Shown here one piece after another: positions 17,076-25,562 of a DNA stretch of 64,000 nt. The stretch is from contig CAWICB010000002.1 of NCBI GenBank assembly GCA_963834515.1, positions 248,001 through 312,000 on the forward strand, written 5' to 3'. Made by a program: the position numbers and the translations under genes. The stretch comes from RYN-230 sp963834515 (GTDB lineage Bacteria; Actinomycetota; Actinomycetes; Streptosporangiales; Streptosporangiaceae). Every line of letters begins with the position of its first letter. Within the stretch, counting starts at the first letter, position 1. The notes beneath the pieces were generated by a model. That model was not told the origin of the DNA and searched no databases. It worked only from the letters and a program-made list of their open reading frames with translations.

Positions 17076-17876
17076 ATGACCGAACGCCCGAGCCCGGCTT
17101 ATCCCACCTCGCTGGGTGACTCGGACGCTGACACGATCACCGTCCTCGGCCATGACCTGGCTGCCGATCTGATGGGCCAGGTGTCGTTCGGGGAACTGGC
17201 GTTCTGGCTGGTCACCCAGCGCCGCCCGACCCGGCAGCAGGTCCGGGTGTTCGAGGCGGTGCTGGTGGCGCTGGCCGAGCACGGCTTCACGCCGACCGCG
17301 ATCGCGGCCCGGCTCACCTACCTGAGCGCGCCCGACTCGGTGCAGGGCGCGCTGGCCGCCGGGCTGCTCGGCGGCGGCTCCCGGTTCCTCGGCGTGACCG
17401 AGGACTGCGGCGCGTTCCTGGCCGCGGCGCTGGCCGGGGCCGGCCCCGGGCGGCCCGCGGACGACGACGACGCGGGCTGGGACGAGATCGCGCGGCGCGC
17501 GGTGCAGCAGGCCCGGGCGGCCGGGAAGTTCGTGCCCGGGCTCGGCCACCCGGTGCACAAGGTCACCGACCCGCGCACCCCGGTGCTGTTCCGCATCGCG
17601 GACGAGGAAGGGCAGCGCGGCCCGCACCTGCGGCTGTGGGCCGCGGTCGGCCGGGTCCACCCGGAGGTGCTCGGCCGCACCCTGCCGCTGAACGGGGCCG
17701 GCACGTGCGGCGCGGCCCTGGCCGACCTGGGGCTGCCGGTCGAGCTGCTCCGCGGTTTCGCCCTGCTGGCCCGGACGGCCGGCCTGCTCGGCCACCTGGC
17801 CGAGGAGCGGTGGCGGCCGGTCGGCATGGACGTGTACCTGGGCGTCGACCGGAATACGGACTACCGTCAGCCGTGA
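17076..17876 (+). CDS. Citryl-CoA lyase / citrate synthase-like protein
   Basis: The protein has 266 residues and corresponds to the citrate-synthase fold without the N-terminal extension, as in stand-alone citryl-CoA lyases and the C-terminus of ATP-citrate lyase. The motif VPGLGHPVHKVTDPRTPVLF preserves the catalytic His and the Asp-Pro-Arg of the superfamily (GFGHRVYK-DPR). GLLGGGSRFLGVTED matches the lyase glycine-rich loop. It should cleave a 3-hydroxyacyl-CoA to acetyl-CoA plus a 2-oxo acid. The actual CoA ester (citryl-, malyl- or citramalyl-like) is not known. The last four bases overlap the next start. Confidence 0.85.
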   Translation: MTERPSPAYPTSLGDSDADTITVLGHDLAADLMGQVSFGELAFWLVTQRRPTRQQVRVFEAVLVALAEHGFTPTAIAARLTYLSAPDSVQGALAAGLLGGGSRFLGVTEDCGAFLAAALAGAGPGRPADDDDAGWDEIARRAVQQARAAGKFVPGLGHPVHKVTDPRTPVLFRIADEEGQRGPHLRLWAAVGRVHPEVLGRTLPLNGAGTCGAALADLGLPVELLRGFALLARTAGLLGHLAEERWRPVGMDVYLGVDRNTDYRQP

Positions 17877-19162
17877 CCCGGGACCGGCCGCCGCGGAACC
17901 TGAGACGGTCCCCGGGCGGGGCGGCCCGGGTCACCAACGTGGAGCTGTTCTTCGACCTGGTGTACGTGTTCGCGGTCACCCAGCTCTCGGACTACCTGAT
18001 CGCCCACCGGTCGGCTGGCGGTGCGCTGCAGGCGCTGCTGCTGCTCACCATGGTCTGGCTGGCCTGGGCCTACACCACATGGGTCACCAACTGGCTGGAC
18101 CCGGGGCGGATCCCGGTCCGGGTCATGCTGCTCGCGCTGGCCCTGGTCAGCCTGGTCTTCTCGGCCGCGCTGCCGGACGCGTTCGGCAGCCGGGGCCTGG
18201 CCGTGGGCCTGGCCTATGCGGTCATGCAGATCGGCCGCAGCCTGTTTGCGGTGTGGGCGCTGCGCGGTGACCGGCTGCGGCGTAACTTCCAGCGCATCCT
18301 GGCCTGGTGCGTGGCCAGCGGCGCGCTGGCCGTGGCGGGTGGTGTGGCCGCCGGGCAGGCCAGGGAACTGCTCTGGCTGGCCGCGGTGGCGGTGGACATC
18401 GTGGGCGGGCTGGCCGGGTTCTGGACGCCCGGCCTGGGCCGGTCCACGACCCGGGACTGGACCATCGAGGGCGGTCACTTCGCCGAACGCTGCCAGGCGT
18501 TCATCCTGATCGCGCTGGGCGAGTCGATCGTGGTGACCGGGGCCACGCTGTCCCGGCTGCACTCGGTCACCGGCCAGGAGGCGGCCGCGTTCCTGGCCGC
18601 GTTCGTGGGCAGCGTGGGGCTGTGGTGGCTGTACTTCCACCGCAGCGCGGACGCGGGTGCCGAGGCCATCGCGCGGTCCGCCGACCCCGGGCGGCTGGGC
18701 CGCAGCGCCTACCACCTCATCCACCCGGTCATGGTGGCCGGGATCATCGTGATCGCGGCGGGCGACCAGATCGTGCTCGACCGGCCTGGTGTAGTCGGGT
18801 CCACGGCCGTGTCGGTGATGCTGCTCGGCGGCACGGCGCTGTTCCTGATCGGGCACACGTTGTTCAAGGCGGTGGTGTGGCGCCGGGTGTCCGCCGCGCG
18901 GCTCGCCGGGGTGGCCGCCCTGGCCCTGCTCGGGGTGGTGGCGCCGCACATCCCGGCGGTCGCGCTGAGCGGGTGCGTGGCCGTGGTCGTGCTGGCCGTG
19001 GCGGCCGCCGACTACCTGACCGAACGCAGCACCGCCCCGGATGGCGCGGATGACGCGGCCGGGGCGGTCAGTGCGCCGAGCGGGGCCGGCCCGGCCGGCG
19101 AAGGCTCCCGCCCGGCAGGACCGATGCTCAGTTGTAAGGAACCGGAACCCGGCTTCCTGTGA
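17873..19162 (+). CDS. Low temperature requirement protein A (LtrA) family membrane protein
   Basis: The protein has 429 residues with about 10-12 membrane helices. The N-terminus carries the family signature VTNVELFFDLVYVFAVTQLS, and the middle carries FAERCQAFILIALGESIVVTGATL, including the conserved GESI. The LtrA name derives from a cold-sensitive Listeria mutant; the molecular function is unknown. The GTG start overlaps the upstream stop (GTGA), so it is translationally coupled to the citryl-CoA lyase-like gene. Transport of the pathway substrate is possible but speculative. Confidence 0.9.
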   Translation: MTRDRPPRNLRRSPGGAARVTNVELFFDLVYVFAVTQLSDYLIAHRSAGGALQALLLLTMVWLAWAYTTWVTNWLDPGRIPVRVMLLALALVSLVFSAALPDAFGSRGLAVGLAYAVMQIGRSLFAVWALRGDRLRRNFQRILAWCVASGALAVAGGVAAGQARELLWLAAVAVDIVGGLAGFWTPGLGRSTTRDWTIEGGHFAERCQAFILIALGESIVVTGATLSRLHSVTGQEAAAFLAAFVGSVGLWWLYFHRSADAGAEAIARSADPGRLGRSAYHLIHPVMVAGIIVIAAGDQIVLDRPGVVGSTAVSVMLLGGTALFLIGHTLFKAVVWRRVSAARLAGVAALALLGVVAPHIPAVALSGCVAVVVLAVAAADYLTERSTAPDGADDAAGAVSAPSGAGPAGEGSRPAGPMLSCKEPEPGFL

Positions 19163-19220
19163 CGGTGACCAGAAATCCGGGCAAGCTGGGGGATACCAGA
19201 ACACCTCACGGGGAGAGTCG

Positions 19221-20135
19221 ATGCTGTCGAGACGGTTCCTTGCCACGGCCTTCGGGGCGGCCACGCTGGTGTGCGCAGCGGGGCTGGCCATCGCGCCGGG
19301 TGCCGCCAGCGCGGGGATAGCGGCCAGCGGCCGGGCCGCAGTCCGGCACGCGGCGGCCAGCATCGCGTCGCCGGGCGGCCCGATCGTGCCGGCCGTCACG
19401 CCGGGGCATGTCACGCCGGCCGACACCGCCGGCCGGACCGGTTCGTTCTCCAAGGCTGAGGCCAGCATCAACTGGTCGGGCTACGCCATCACCTCGGCCA
19501 AGAAGTTCACCTATGCGCAGAGCCGGTTCGTGCAGCCCACCCTCACCTGCCCGGGGGATCACCCCAACGAGTGGGCCTCCAACTGGGTCGGCATGGACGG
19601 ATACAGCAGCAACGACACCACGGTCGAGCAGGACGGTACGGCCGCGCACTGCGGTGGCCCCACCAACACCAAGCCGGTGTACAAGGCGTGGTACGAGATG
19701 TACCCGGCCGGCTCGGTGAACGTGTTCAGCGTGAGCCCGGGTGACGTGATCAACACGTCGGTCAGCTACAGCAACGGGAAGTTCACGCTGACCGTGTCCG
19801 ACCTCACCACGCACCAGAGCGCCACCCACACCGCGTCCTGCGCGAGCTGCCAGCGGGCCTCCGCGGAATGGATCATCGAGCGGCCCGAGCTGTGCTCCTC
19901 CAGCACGAACTGCTTCCTGACCAGGCTGGCCAACTTCGGCACCGCCACCATGACCGCCAAGACGCGGGTGGCCGGCGTCAGCTCGGCCCAGGGCATCCCC
20001 AATTTCCGGAACTACAACATCACCATGGTCACCTCGCCGACGAATGGCACCCCGCTGGACACGATCGGCAAGGTCAGCAGCAACGCCTTCCCCGCGACCT
20101 GGGACGGGGAAGGCACTACGATCCCGCTCGGCTGA
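19221..20135 (+). CDS. Secreted G1 family (glutamic) endopeptidase
   Basis: The protein has 304 residues. A signal peptide covers about residues 1-31 (MLSRRFLATAFGAATLVCAA ... ASA). A pro-region follows, then the mature domain from about residue 85: SINWSGYAITSAKKFTYAQS, NWVGMDGYSS, VEQDGTAAHC (the Gln of the Gln/Glu dyad) and ASAEWIIERPE (the catalytic Glu). These match eqolisins, acid-active peptidases best known in fungi. The start is fixed by GGGGAGA upstream of the ATG at 19221. It is expected to be exported and active at low pH. Confidence 0.9.
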   Translation: MLSRRFLATAFGAATLVCAAGLAIAPGAASAGIAASGRAAVRHAAASIASPGGPIVPAVTPGHVTPADTAGRTGSFSKAEASINWSGYAITSAKKFTYAQSRFVQPTLTCPGDHPNEWASNWVGMDGYSSNDTTVEQDGTAAHCGGPTNTKPVYKAWYEMYPAGSVNVFSVSPGDVINTSVSYSNGKFTLTVSDLTTHQSATHTASCASCQRASAEWIIERPELCSSSTNCFLTRLANFGTATMTAKTRVAGVSSAQGIPNFRNYNITMVTSPTNGTPLDTIGKVSSNAFPATWDGEGTTIPLG

Positions 20136-20364
20136 TCAACCCCCCGCCCGGCCGGGGACGGCTGGCTCCGGCCGGCCCGTCCCCGGGACCGGGGCGGGGC
20201 AGGCGGTGAGGCGACGCGGCGCCCGCGCGGACGCCCCGGCAGAACGCGGCCGCGCCGATCACCATGGCCAGGACCGAATCCCACCGGGCGCCGATCGCAC
20301 CGGTGCCGCCACAGGACAGGATCAGCGTGGCGGCCACGAAGCTGGCCGGCGCGAGGTAGCGCAC
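20116..20364 (-). CDS. Possible small hydrophobic protein
   Basis: A GTG-started frame of 82 codons encodes RYLAPASFVAATLILSCGGT and a second hydrophobic stretch, WDSVLAMVIGAAAFC, followed by an Arg/Pro-rich tail that runs over the terminator region. Two membrane-like helices in an otherwise empty interval (20136-20461) make it a candidate gene. AAGGGG abuts the start too closely to be a normal ribosome-binding site. It could be a remnant or not a gene. Confidence 0.25.
   Translation of the reverse strand: MRYLAPASFVAATLILSCGGTGAIGARWDSVLAMVIGAAAFCRGVRAGAASPHRLPRPGPGDGPAGASRPRPGGGLISRAGS
20152..20186 (+). terminator. 10-bp stem-loop after the G1 peptidase
   Basis: CCGGGGACGG at 20152-20161 pairs with CCGTCCCCGG at 20177-20186, with a 15-base loop that can itself fold. 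There is no clear T-run. Confidence 0.55.
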
Positions 20365-20461
20365 CCCTTGATCCAGCCCACGGTGTGCTCCGGGCTGGGT
20401 AGCACGGTGGGCATGATTTGCCTTTACCGGACGTTAACTGCATGACTGTGGCGAGAAGGGT

Positions 20462-21319
20462 GTGCGTGTGGGGGATGAGCAGGGCCGGACCAGGAAGCGG
20501 GCCGTCGGCACCCGGGACCGGATCATGGCCTACCTGGCCCGGGCCGGCGAGGTGAGCGATCACAACGGCAAGGCCAGTACCGTGCTGGCCTCGGCGGTCG
20601 GCTACCCGGGGTCCAGCGTGGCGTTCGCCCAGCTGCTCACCGGCATGGAGCGGGCCGGCCTGATCCAGCGTGAGATCCGCGGCAAGCGCACTTACCGGAT
20701 CATCCGCGGGCCGGCCGCCCCGGCCGTGGCGCCCGGAGCGGATGTGGGCATCCCGGCGCCCCGGCCGGCCGGAAGCGAGTCGCTGGCTGCCGCATCCCGC
20801 AGCTCCCAGAGCAGGTCAGCGCGCATCTGGACGGTGCCCGCCGCAGCTGCGGAACTGGGCCCGGCGGACTATGGCGCCGGCCCGGACCAGACCGCCGGGG
20901 CGGCCGGCCTGGACTATGACGAACTGGCCCGGCGGCTGCTGGTCCAGGTGGCCAGGCAGCTCGCCGGGCCAGAACGGGGTCCAGGCCGCGGGCCGGGGCC
21001 GGCCGGCACGGACACCGTCCTGGCCGACACCGTCCTGGCCGACACCGTCCTGGCCGACACCGTTCCGGCGGAAACCGTGGCTGGCCTGGAGCGGGAGCTG
21101 GCCCGGGCGATGGCCAGGGAGCGCCGGCTGGCCGAGGAGAACGCCAGGCTCCGCGAGCAGCTCCGGGCCGCCGAACAGGACGCGGCCGTGGCCCGGGACC
21201 GGGCCCGCACCGAAGCCCTGGCCGGCCGGTTCGGCCGCGCCGAGGTGCTGCTGCTGGAACGGCTGCTGTCCCCGCTCCGCGCGGAGCGCCGCCGCGGCAC
21301 CGAGGCCGGCACGGGCTGA
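20462..21319 (+). CDS. Winged-helix-like DNA-binding protein with coiled-coil tail
   Basis: The protein has 285 residues. Residues 17-80 (GTRDRIMAYLARAGEVSDHN, LASAVGYPGSSVAFAQLL, MERAGLIQREIRGKRTYRII) read as a winged helix. A low-complexity linker follows, with a 15-bp DNA repeat encoding DTVLA three times (residues 180-200). A coiled coil at 205-260 is rich in Glu/Arg (LAEENARLREQLRAAEQ). The layout suggests a dimeric transcriptional regulator. The target is unknown. The GTG at 20462 is the most upstream plausible start. Confidence 0.65.
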   Translation: MRVGDEQGRTRKRAVGTRDRIMAYLARAGEVSDHNGKASTVLASAVGYPGSSVAFAQLLTGMERAGLIQREIRGKRTYRIIRGPAAPAVAPGADVGIPAPRPAGSESLAAASRSSQSRSARIWTVPAAAAELGPADYGAGPDQTAGAAGLDYDELARRLLVQVARQLAGPERGPGRGPGPAGTDTVLADTVLADTVLADTVPAETVAGLERELARAMARERRLAEENARLREQLRAAEQDAAVARDRARTEALAGRFGRAEVLLLERLLSPLRAERRRGTEAGTG

Positions 21320-21510
21320 CCGGAGTGATTGGCGCTCACCCACCGCGTCTATCCCGGCACAGGCGCCTCAGCCATGACGATAGGCCCTAATCATCTAAAC
21401 TAGGCTGGCGGCCCGCGGCGGCCGGAAAGGAATGCGCCGGGCCCGGGGTGCGTTACCGATTCCCGGGACTGGCCCCGGGCGCTGTAAGCTGTGTGGGCTT
21501 CCAGCCCAGC

Positions 21511-21587
21511 GGCGGAGTAGCTCAGTCAGGCAGAGCAAGCGGCTCATAATCGCTGTGTCGCCGGTTCAAGTCCGGCCTCCGCTACCA
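21511..21587 (+). tRNA. tRNA-Met (CAT), elongator type
   Basis: The gene folds into a normal cloverleaf: the acceptor starts GGCGGAG and pairs with CTCCGCT (G-U at the end), the D arm is TAGCTCAGTCAGGCAGAGCA, the anticodon is CAT at 21545-21547, the T arm contains GGTTCAAGTCC, and CCA is encoded at 21585-21587. The position just before rpmG matches the conserved actinobacterial order and favours elongator Met over tRNA-Ile2, though CAT alone cannot separate them. Confidence 0.93.
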
Positions 21588-21630
21588 GGCCCACCCGTCC
21601 GTACCGTCCAGCAGAGAAAGGCACTCCATC

Positions 21631-21795
21631 GTGGCTGCCACCGACGTCAGGCCCAAGATCACCCTGGCCTGCCAGGAGTGCAAGCACCGCAACTACATCA
21701 CCAAGAAGAACCGGCGCAACGACCCGGACCGGCTCGAGCTGAAGAAGTACTGCCCGAACTGCCGCTGCCACCGGCCGCACCGCGAGACTCGCTAA
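21631..21795 (+). CDS. rpmG: 50S ribosomal protein L33
   Basis: The product has 54 residues from a GTG start: VAATDVRPKITLACQECKHR, then YITKKNRRN and YCPNC. Two CxxC pairs show that this is the zinc-binding (C+) form. It lies directly downstream of tRNA-Met and just before the dehydratase pair, as in many actinomycetes. GAGAAAGG precedes the start. Confidence 0.95.
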   Translation: MAATDVRPKITLACQECKHRNYITKKNRRNDPDRLELKKYCPNCRCHRPHRETR

Positions 21796-21805
21796 GTCCC
21801 CGGGC

Positions 21806-22252
21806 GTGCCCGTCAACCAGGACTTCGTCGGCCGGACGTTCCCGGCCACGAAGCCTTACGAGGTCAGCCGGGTAAAGATCGCCGAGTTCGCCGCGGCCAT
21901 CGGCGACCCGAGCCCGGTCTACCGGGACCGGGACGCGGCCGTGGCGGCGGGTTACCCGGATGTCATCGCGCCGCCCACGTTCCCGATCGTGGTCACCATG
22001 GCCTCGTCCGGCTCGGTGGTCGCCGACCCCGCGCTCGGCATCAACTACGCCATGGTGGTGCACGGGGAGCAGCGCTTCGAATACTCCCGGCCGCTGCGGG
22101 CCGGTGACGTGGTCACCGCCGAGTCCACCATCGAGAGCATCCGCGAAGTCGGCCGCAACGTGCTGATGACCACCCGCACCGACGTGCGCACGGTGGGCGG
22201 CGAGCACGTGTGCACCGCCTTCTCCACCCTCGTCGAGCGGGGCGCGGGCTGA
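21806..22252 (+). CDS. MaoC-type (3R)-hydroxyacyl-ACP dehydratase subunit, HadA/HadC-like
   Basis: The product has 148 residues with a hot-dog fold (MaoC N-terminal/FAS1-like dehydratase): MPVNQDFVGRTFPATKPYEV, VSRVKIAEFAAAIGDPSPVY and VHGEQRFEYSRPLRAGDVV. In mycobacteria the equivalents at this locus (HadA or HadC) are the non-catalytic partners of HadB. The GTG start is ten bases after rpmG. The stop overlaps the next start (TGATG). Confidence 0.88.
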   Translation: MPVNQDFVGRTFPATKPYEVSRVKIAEFAAAIGDPSPVYRDRDAAVAAGYPDVIAPPTFPIVVTMASSGSVVADPALGINYAMVVHGEQRFEYSRPLRAGDVVTAESTIESIREVGRNVLMTTRTDVRTVGGEHVCTAFSTLVERGAG

Positions 22253-22680
22253 TGGCCGGCCAGGTCAAGTACGCCGACGTCGAGCCGGGGCAGGAGCTGC
22301 CCGCGGCCAGCTTCCCGGTCACCCGGCTCAGCCTGGTCAAGTACTGCGGCGCGTCCGGCGACTTCAACGTGATCCACTGGAACGAGCGCATCGCCCGGTC
22401 GGTCGGCCTGCCGGATGTCATCGCGCACGGCATGTTCACCATGGCCCAGGCGGCCCGGTTCGTCACCGACTGGACCGGCGACCCGGGGGCGATGACGGAG
22501 TTCGGCGTCCGGTTCTCCACTCCGGTGGTGGTGCCCGACGACGACACCGGCGCGGCCATCGAAGTGACCGGCACGGTTGAGGAGAAGCTGGCCGGGAACC
22601 GGGTCGCGGTGGCGCTGACCGCGCGCTCCGCCGGGGCCAAGGTGCTCACCCGCGCCCGGGCCGTAGTCCGGCTGCCCTGA
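22252..22680 (+). CDS. MaoC-type (3R)-hydroxyacyl-ACP dehydratase catalytic subunit, HadB-like
   Basis: The product has 142 residues. The catalytic hydratase-2 motif is present as YCGASGDFNVIHWNERIA (Asp and His of the dyad), followed by GLPDVIAHGMFTMAQAARFV. With the preceding subunit it should dehydrate 3-hydroxyacyl-ACP in fatty-acid elongation. I chose the ATG at 22252 over an upstream in-frame ATG because of the coupling overlap and the normal N-terminus MAGQVKYADVEPGQ. Confidence 0.9.
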   Translation: MAGQVKYADVEPGQELPAASFPVTRLSLVKYCGASGDFNVIHWNERIARSVGLPDVIAHGMFTMAQAARFVTDWTGDPGAMTEFGVRFSTPVVVPDDDTGAAIEVTGTVEEKLAGNRVAVALTARSAGAKVLTRARAVVRLP

Positions 22681-22741
22681 CTTCTTTCCGCCGAACGCCC
22701 CGCTCCGGCCGGTCCGCCCCGGCCGGCGCGGCGTCGCTACT

Positions 22742-23833
22742 ATGACTGCGATGCAACCCGTCCGTGAGCAGGTGCTGCTGGCTGGCCTCACCACACTCGG
22801 GGTGGGTGGGCCGGCCCGGCGTTTCGTGCCGGCCACTACCGACGCCGAGCTCATCACCGCGATCCGGGACGCGGACGAGCGCGCGGAGCGGCTGCTCGTG
22901 CTGGGCGGCGGCAGCAACCTGGTGATCGCGGACGACGGTTTTCCCGGCACCGTGGTCCAGGTGGCCACCGGGGGCATCAGCCAGGCGGCCGAACCGGGCG
23001 GCACCGGGCTGGTGCGGCTGACCGTGGCGGCCGGCGAGGACTGGGACGGCGTGGTCGCCTCGTGCGTGGCGGCTGGACTGGCCGGCCTGGAGTGCCTGTC
23101 CGGCATCCCCGGCCTGACCGGGGCCACCCCGATCCAGAACGTGGGTGCCTACGGCCAGGAAGTAGCCGAGCTCATCACCCGGGTCCGGGTGTACGACCGG
23201 GTCACCGGCGAGGTGGCCGAACTGGGCGGCGCGGACTGCGGGTTCGGCTACCGGACCAGCATGTTCAAGCGGGACAGCAGCGGGCGGCGGATCGTCCTCG
23301 GGGTGACGTTCCGGCTGCGGCCCAGCGAGCTGTCCGGGCCCCTCCGGTACGCCGAGCTGGCCCGGGTACTGGGCGTGCCGGACGGTGGCCGGGCCCCGGT
23401 CGGCGAGGTGCGGTCGGCCGTGCTGGCGTTGCGCCGGGGCAAGGGCATGGTGGCCGACCCGGCCGACCCGGACAGCCGCAGCGCCGGCTCGTTCTTCACC
23501 AACCCGGTCCTGGACGACGCCCAGTTCGCCGCGCTGCAGAAGATCGTGGCCCAGCGGCCCGGGGCGGAGCTGCCCATCCCGCAGTTCCCGGCCGGCCCGG
23601 GCCAGGTCAAAGTGCCCGCCGCGTGGCTGATCGGCCAGGCCGGATTCGGCAAGGGCGACCCGGGACCTGGCCGGGCCCGCATCTCGGCCAAGCACACGCT
23701 GGCCCTGGTCAACCCGGGCGGTGCCACGGCGGCCGACATCGTAGCCCTGGCCCGGGAGATCCGCGACCGGGTGCGCGACGTGCTCGGCGTGGAGCTGGCC
23801 TGCGAGCCCGTCCTGGTCGGCCTCACCCTCTGA
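22742..23833 (+). CDS. murB: UDP-N-acetylmuramate dehydrogenase
   Basis: The protein has 363 residues. It reduces UDP-GlcNAc-enolpyruvate to UDP-MurNAc with NADPH and FAD in cell-wall synthesis. The FAD-binding region contains LVLGGGSNLVIADDGFPGTVV and GIPGLTGATPIQNVGAYGQE. The catalytic Ser lies in RSAGSFFTNPV, and the C-terminus carries AAWLIGQAGFGKG. Following the dehydratase genes is a common actinobacterial placement. An ATG at 22751 is an alternative start. Confidence 0.95.
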   Translation: MTAMQPVREQVLLAGLTTLGVGGPARRFVPATTDAELITAIRDADERAERLLVLGGGSNLVIADDGFPGTVVQVATGGISQAAEPGGTGLVRLTVAAGEDWDGVVASCVAAGLAGLECLSGIPGLTGATPIQNVGAYGQEVAELITRVRVYDRVTGEVAELGGADCGFGYRTSMFKRDSSGRRIVLGVTFRLRPSELSGPLRYAELARVLGVPDGGRAPVGEVRSAVLALRRGKGMVADPADPDSRSAGSFFTNPVLDDAQFAALQKIVAQRPGAELPIPQFPAGPGQVKVPAAWLIGQAGFGKGDPGPGRARISAKHTLALVNPGGATAADIVALAREIRDRVRDVLGVELACEPVLVGLTL

Positions 23834-24012
23834 TCCTGCTCCGGCGTGCCATATCAGCGGCCGATGGCCCGGTCTACGGGTTCGCCGGGCTGGCCGGCCC
23901 GCGGCCACCCACTCCCGGTGGCTGGCCAACGCAGCATCCGGATAACGGTCGACCCGGCCCGCATACCGACACCGCCGTGGTCCGGCTGAAGGCGGTACCG
24001 CCGCTGGTCTGG

Positions 24013-24561
24013 TTACCGCCCCAGGCCACTGAGCGCGATCGCGGCCAGCGTGCCGGCCAGCAGGAACGGGCCGAACGGGAGCTGGGTCTTCCGGCTGGCC
24101 CGGCCGGCCGCGATCAGCCCGAGCCCGGTCCCGCCGGCCAGCAGATAGCCCAGGAACAGCCCGGTGACCAGCCAGCCGGGGCCGAGCCAGCCCAGGTACA
24201 GGCCGAGCACCCCGGCCAGCTTCACGTCGCCCCAGCCCAGCCCGCCCGGGTAGCAGAGCGCTTGCAGCAGGAAGACAGCCAGCGCGGCGCCCAGCCCGGC
24301 CAGCGCGCCGAGGAAGTGCGGCCCGCCACCCGGCCGCAGCAGCGCCGCCCCGCCGAGCAGCACCATGGCTACCGGGTAGGAGGGCAGCGTGAGCCGGTCC
24401 GGCAGCCGCTGCTCCCGCACGTCGATGACGGCCAGCACGCTGCCCACCACAGCCAGGTAGCCGAACGCGGGCAGCACCGGGCTCAATCCGAAGCGGAGCA
24501 CCACGACGGCCAGCGCCGCGGCCGCGGTCAGCCCGGCCGCGGTGACTGGTATCCGGGTCAC
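24013..24561 (-). CDS. A24 prepilin peptidase (TadV/CpaA-like)
   Basis: The product has 182 residues with about six membrane helices. The two catalytic Asp sites of A24 peptidases are visible in LAVIDVREQRLPD and GGLGWGDVKLAG (the GxGD motif). It lacks the N-terminal methylase-like domain, as in stand-alone Tad/Flp prepilin peptidases. It should process the Flp and TadE-type pilins encoded at 31402-32964. The GTG at 24561 overlaps by one codon the stop of the upstream gene on the same strand. Confidence 0.88.
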   Translation of the reverse strand: MTRIPVTAAGLTAAAALAVVVLRFGLSPVLPAFGYLAVVGSVLAVIDVREQRLPDRLTLPSYPVAMVLLGGAALLRPGGGPHFLGALAGLGAALAVFLLQALCYPGGLGWGDVKLAGVLGLYLGWLGPGWLVTGLFLGYLLAGGTGLGLIAAGRASRKTQLPFGPFLLAGTLAAIALSGLGR

Positions 24562-24563
24562 GG

Positions 24564-25562
24564 TCAGCCGCCGTTGATGCTCTGGATCTCCGCCACCGGG
24601 AACGGCCGGGACTGCCCGGTGGTCAGGATGGCGGGCAGCCGGTTTGGTCCCGGCCCGGCCAGCACGCCCGGTCCCCAGCTGACCGACCAGCGCGTGGTCG
24701 CGCTCACCATCGCGGCCTGGTCCGGCGCCTGCCAGAGCACACCGCAGTCCGGCGGGGTACCGGCCCCGGCGCTGGCCGGGGCCCGGCCGACCGGGTAGCG
24801 CGAGCCGCCCGGGCCGCAGCCCGCCGAGTACGGCACGCCATGCCCGCTGCGCACGGTCACCAGGAACGCGCCGCGCGCGGCCAGCTGGGCCCACACACTA
24901 ACCGTCTCGTGGCCCAGGGCCGCGGTCACCTCGTAGGCGCCCGGCCGGCCGGTCAGCACGCTGACCGGCCGGGTCTGCCCCCACACGTAGCTGGCCAGGT
25001 TCACGTAGCCGGTGGCGGCCGGGTTGATGGTGAGCACCGGCGCCGGGATCGTCATGTGGTTGTACGCATAGCCGGCCAGGGTGCGCAGCGGGACCGGCGG
25101 CTCAGCCGGGGTCACGCCAGGCGCGGCCCAGGCGAACAGCGGGAAGCGCTGGCAGCTCCGCTCGGCCGCGGGCGGCGCAGCCGGGTTGACCGGCAGCTGC
25201 CACCAGAACCCGGCCGGCACCGGGTGGTCGCGGAGGAACGCCCGGGCCTGCCGCACCGACGCGTACACCCCGAACGGGGTGGACGGTGCCGCCGCGCCGA
25301 AGTCCTGGATGATGGACCGGCTGCCGGTGGCGGTGTCGCCGATGGCCTGCCACAGGCACGGCGGTGGCGGCACGGCCACCGGTGGCTGCGCGCTGCCGGC
25401 GGGGCCGTAGTCCCCGTGCAGCGTGATCAGGTCACTCAGCAGGACCGAGCAGGTGCTGCCGGTGCAGCCCACCCCCGCGCCCGCGGCGGCCGGCCCGGCC
25501 ACGGCCAGCGGGCCGAGCACCCCGGCCAGCGCGAGGCCGGCCAGCGCCGCCCGCCTGATCAT
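24564..25562 (-). CDS. Exported protein of unknown function in the Tad locus
   Basis: The product has 332 residues. The signal peptide is MIRRAALAGLALAGVLGPLA followed by VAGPAAAGA. The mature part has several Cys residues, a region with YAYNHMTIPAPVLTINPAAT and a domain with ETVSVWAQLAARGAFLVTV. I recognise no enzyme motif. It starts at ATG 25562, overlapping the stop of the lipoprotein gene (ATGA). A longer in-frame reading to 25745 lacks a signal peptide and is unlikely. Co-transcription with the prepilin peptidase suggests a pilus-assembly or surface role. Confidence 0.75.
   Translation of the reverse strand: MIRRAALAGLALAGVLGPLAVAGPAAAGAGVGCTGSTCSVLLSDLITLHGDYGPAGSAQPPVAVPPPPCLWQAIGDTATGSRSIIQDFGAAAPSTPFGVYASVRQARAFLRDHPVPAGFWWQLPVNPAAPPAAERSCQRFPLFAWAAPGVTPAEPPVPLRTLAGYAYNHMTIPAPVLTINPAATGYVNLASYVWGQTRPVSVLTGRPGAYEVTAALGHETVSVWAQLAARGAFLVTVRSGHGVPYSAGCGPGGSRYPVGRAPASAGAGTPPDCGVLWQAPDQAAMVSATTRWSVSWGPGVLAGPGPNRLPAILTTGQSRPFPVAEIQSINGG

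Noticed and set aside
21511..21587. Initiator tRNA or tRNA-Ile2 for the CAT tRNA
   Set aside because: The position before rpmG matches elongator tRNA-Met in actinomycetes, and the first pair is G-U rather than the mismatch typical of initiators. Ile2 cannot be fully excluded.
23062..24798. Long plus-strand frame across the end of murB and the prepilin peptidase
   Set aside because: It crosses two well-supported genes in a non-coding frame and has a low-complexity Arg/Gly/Pro product.
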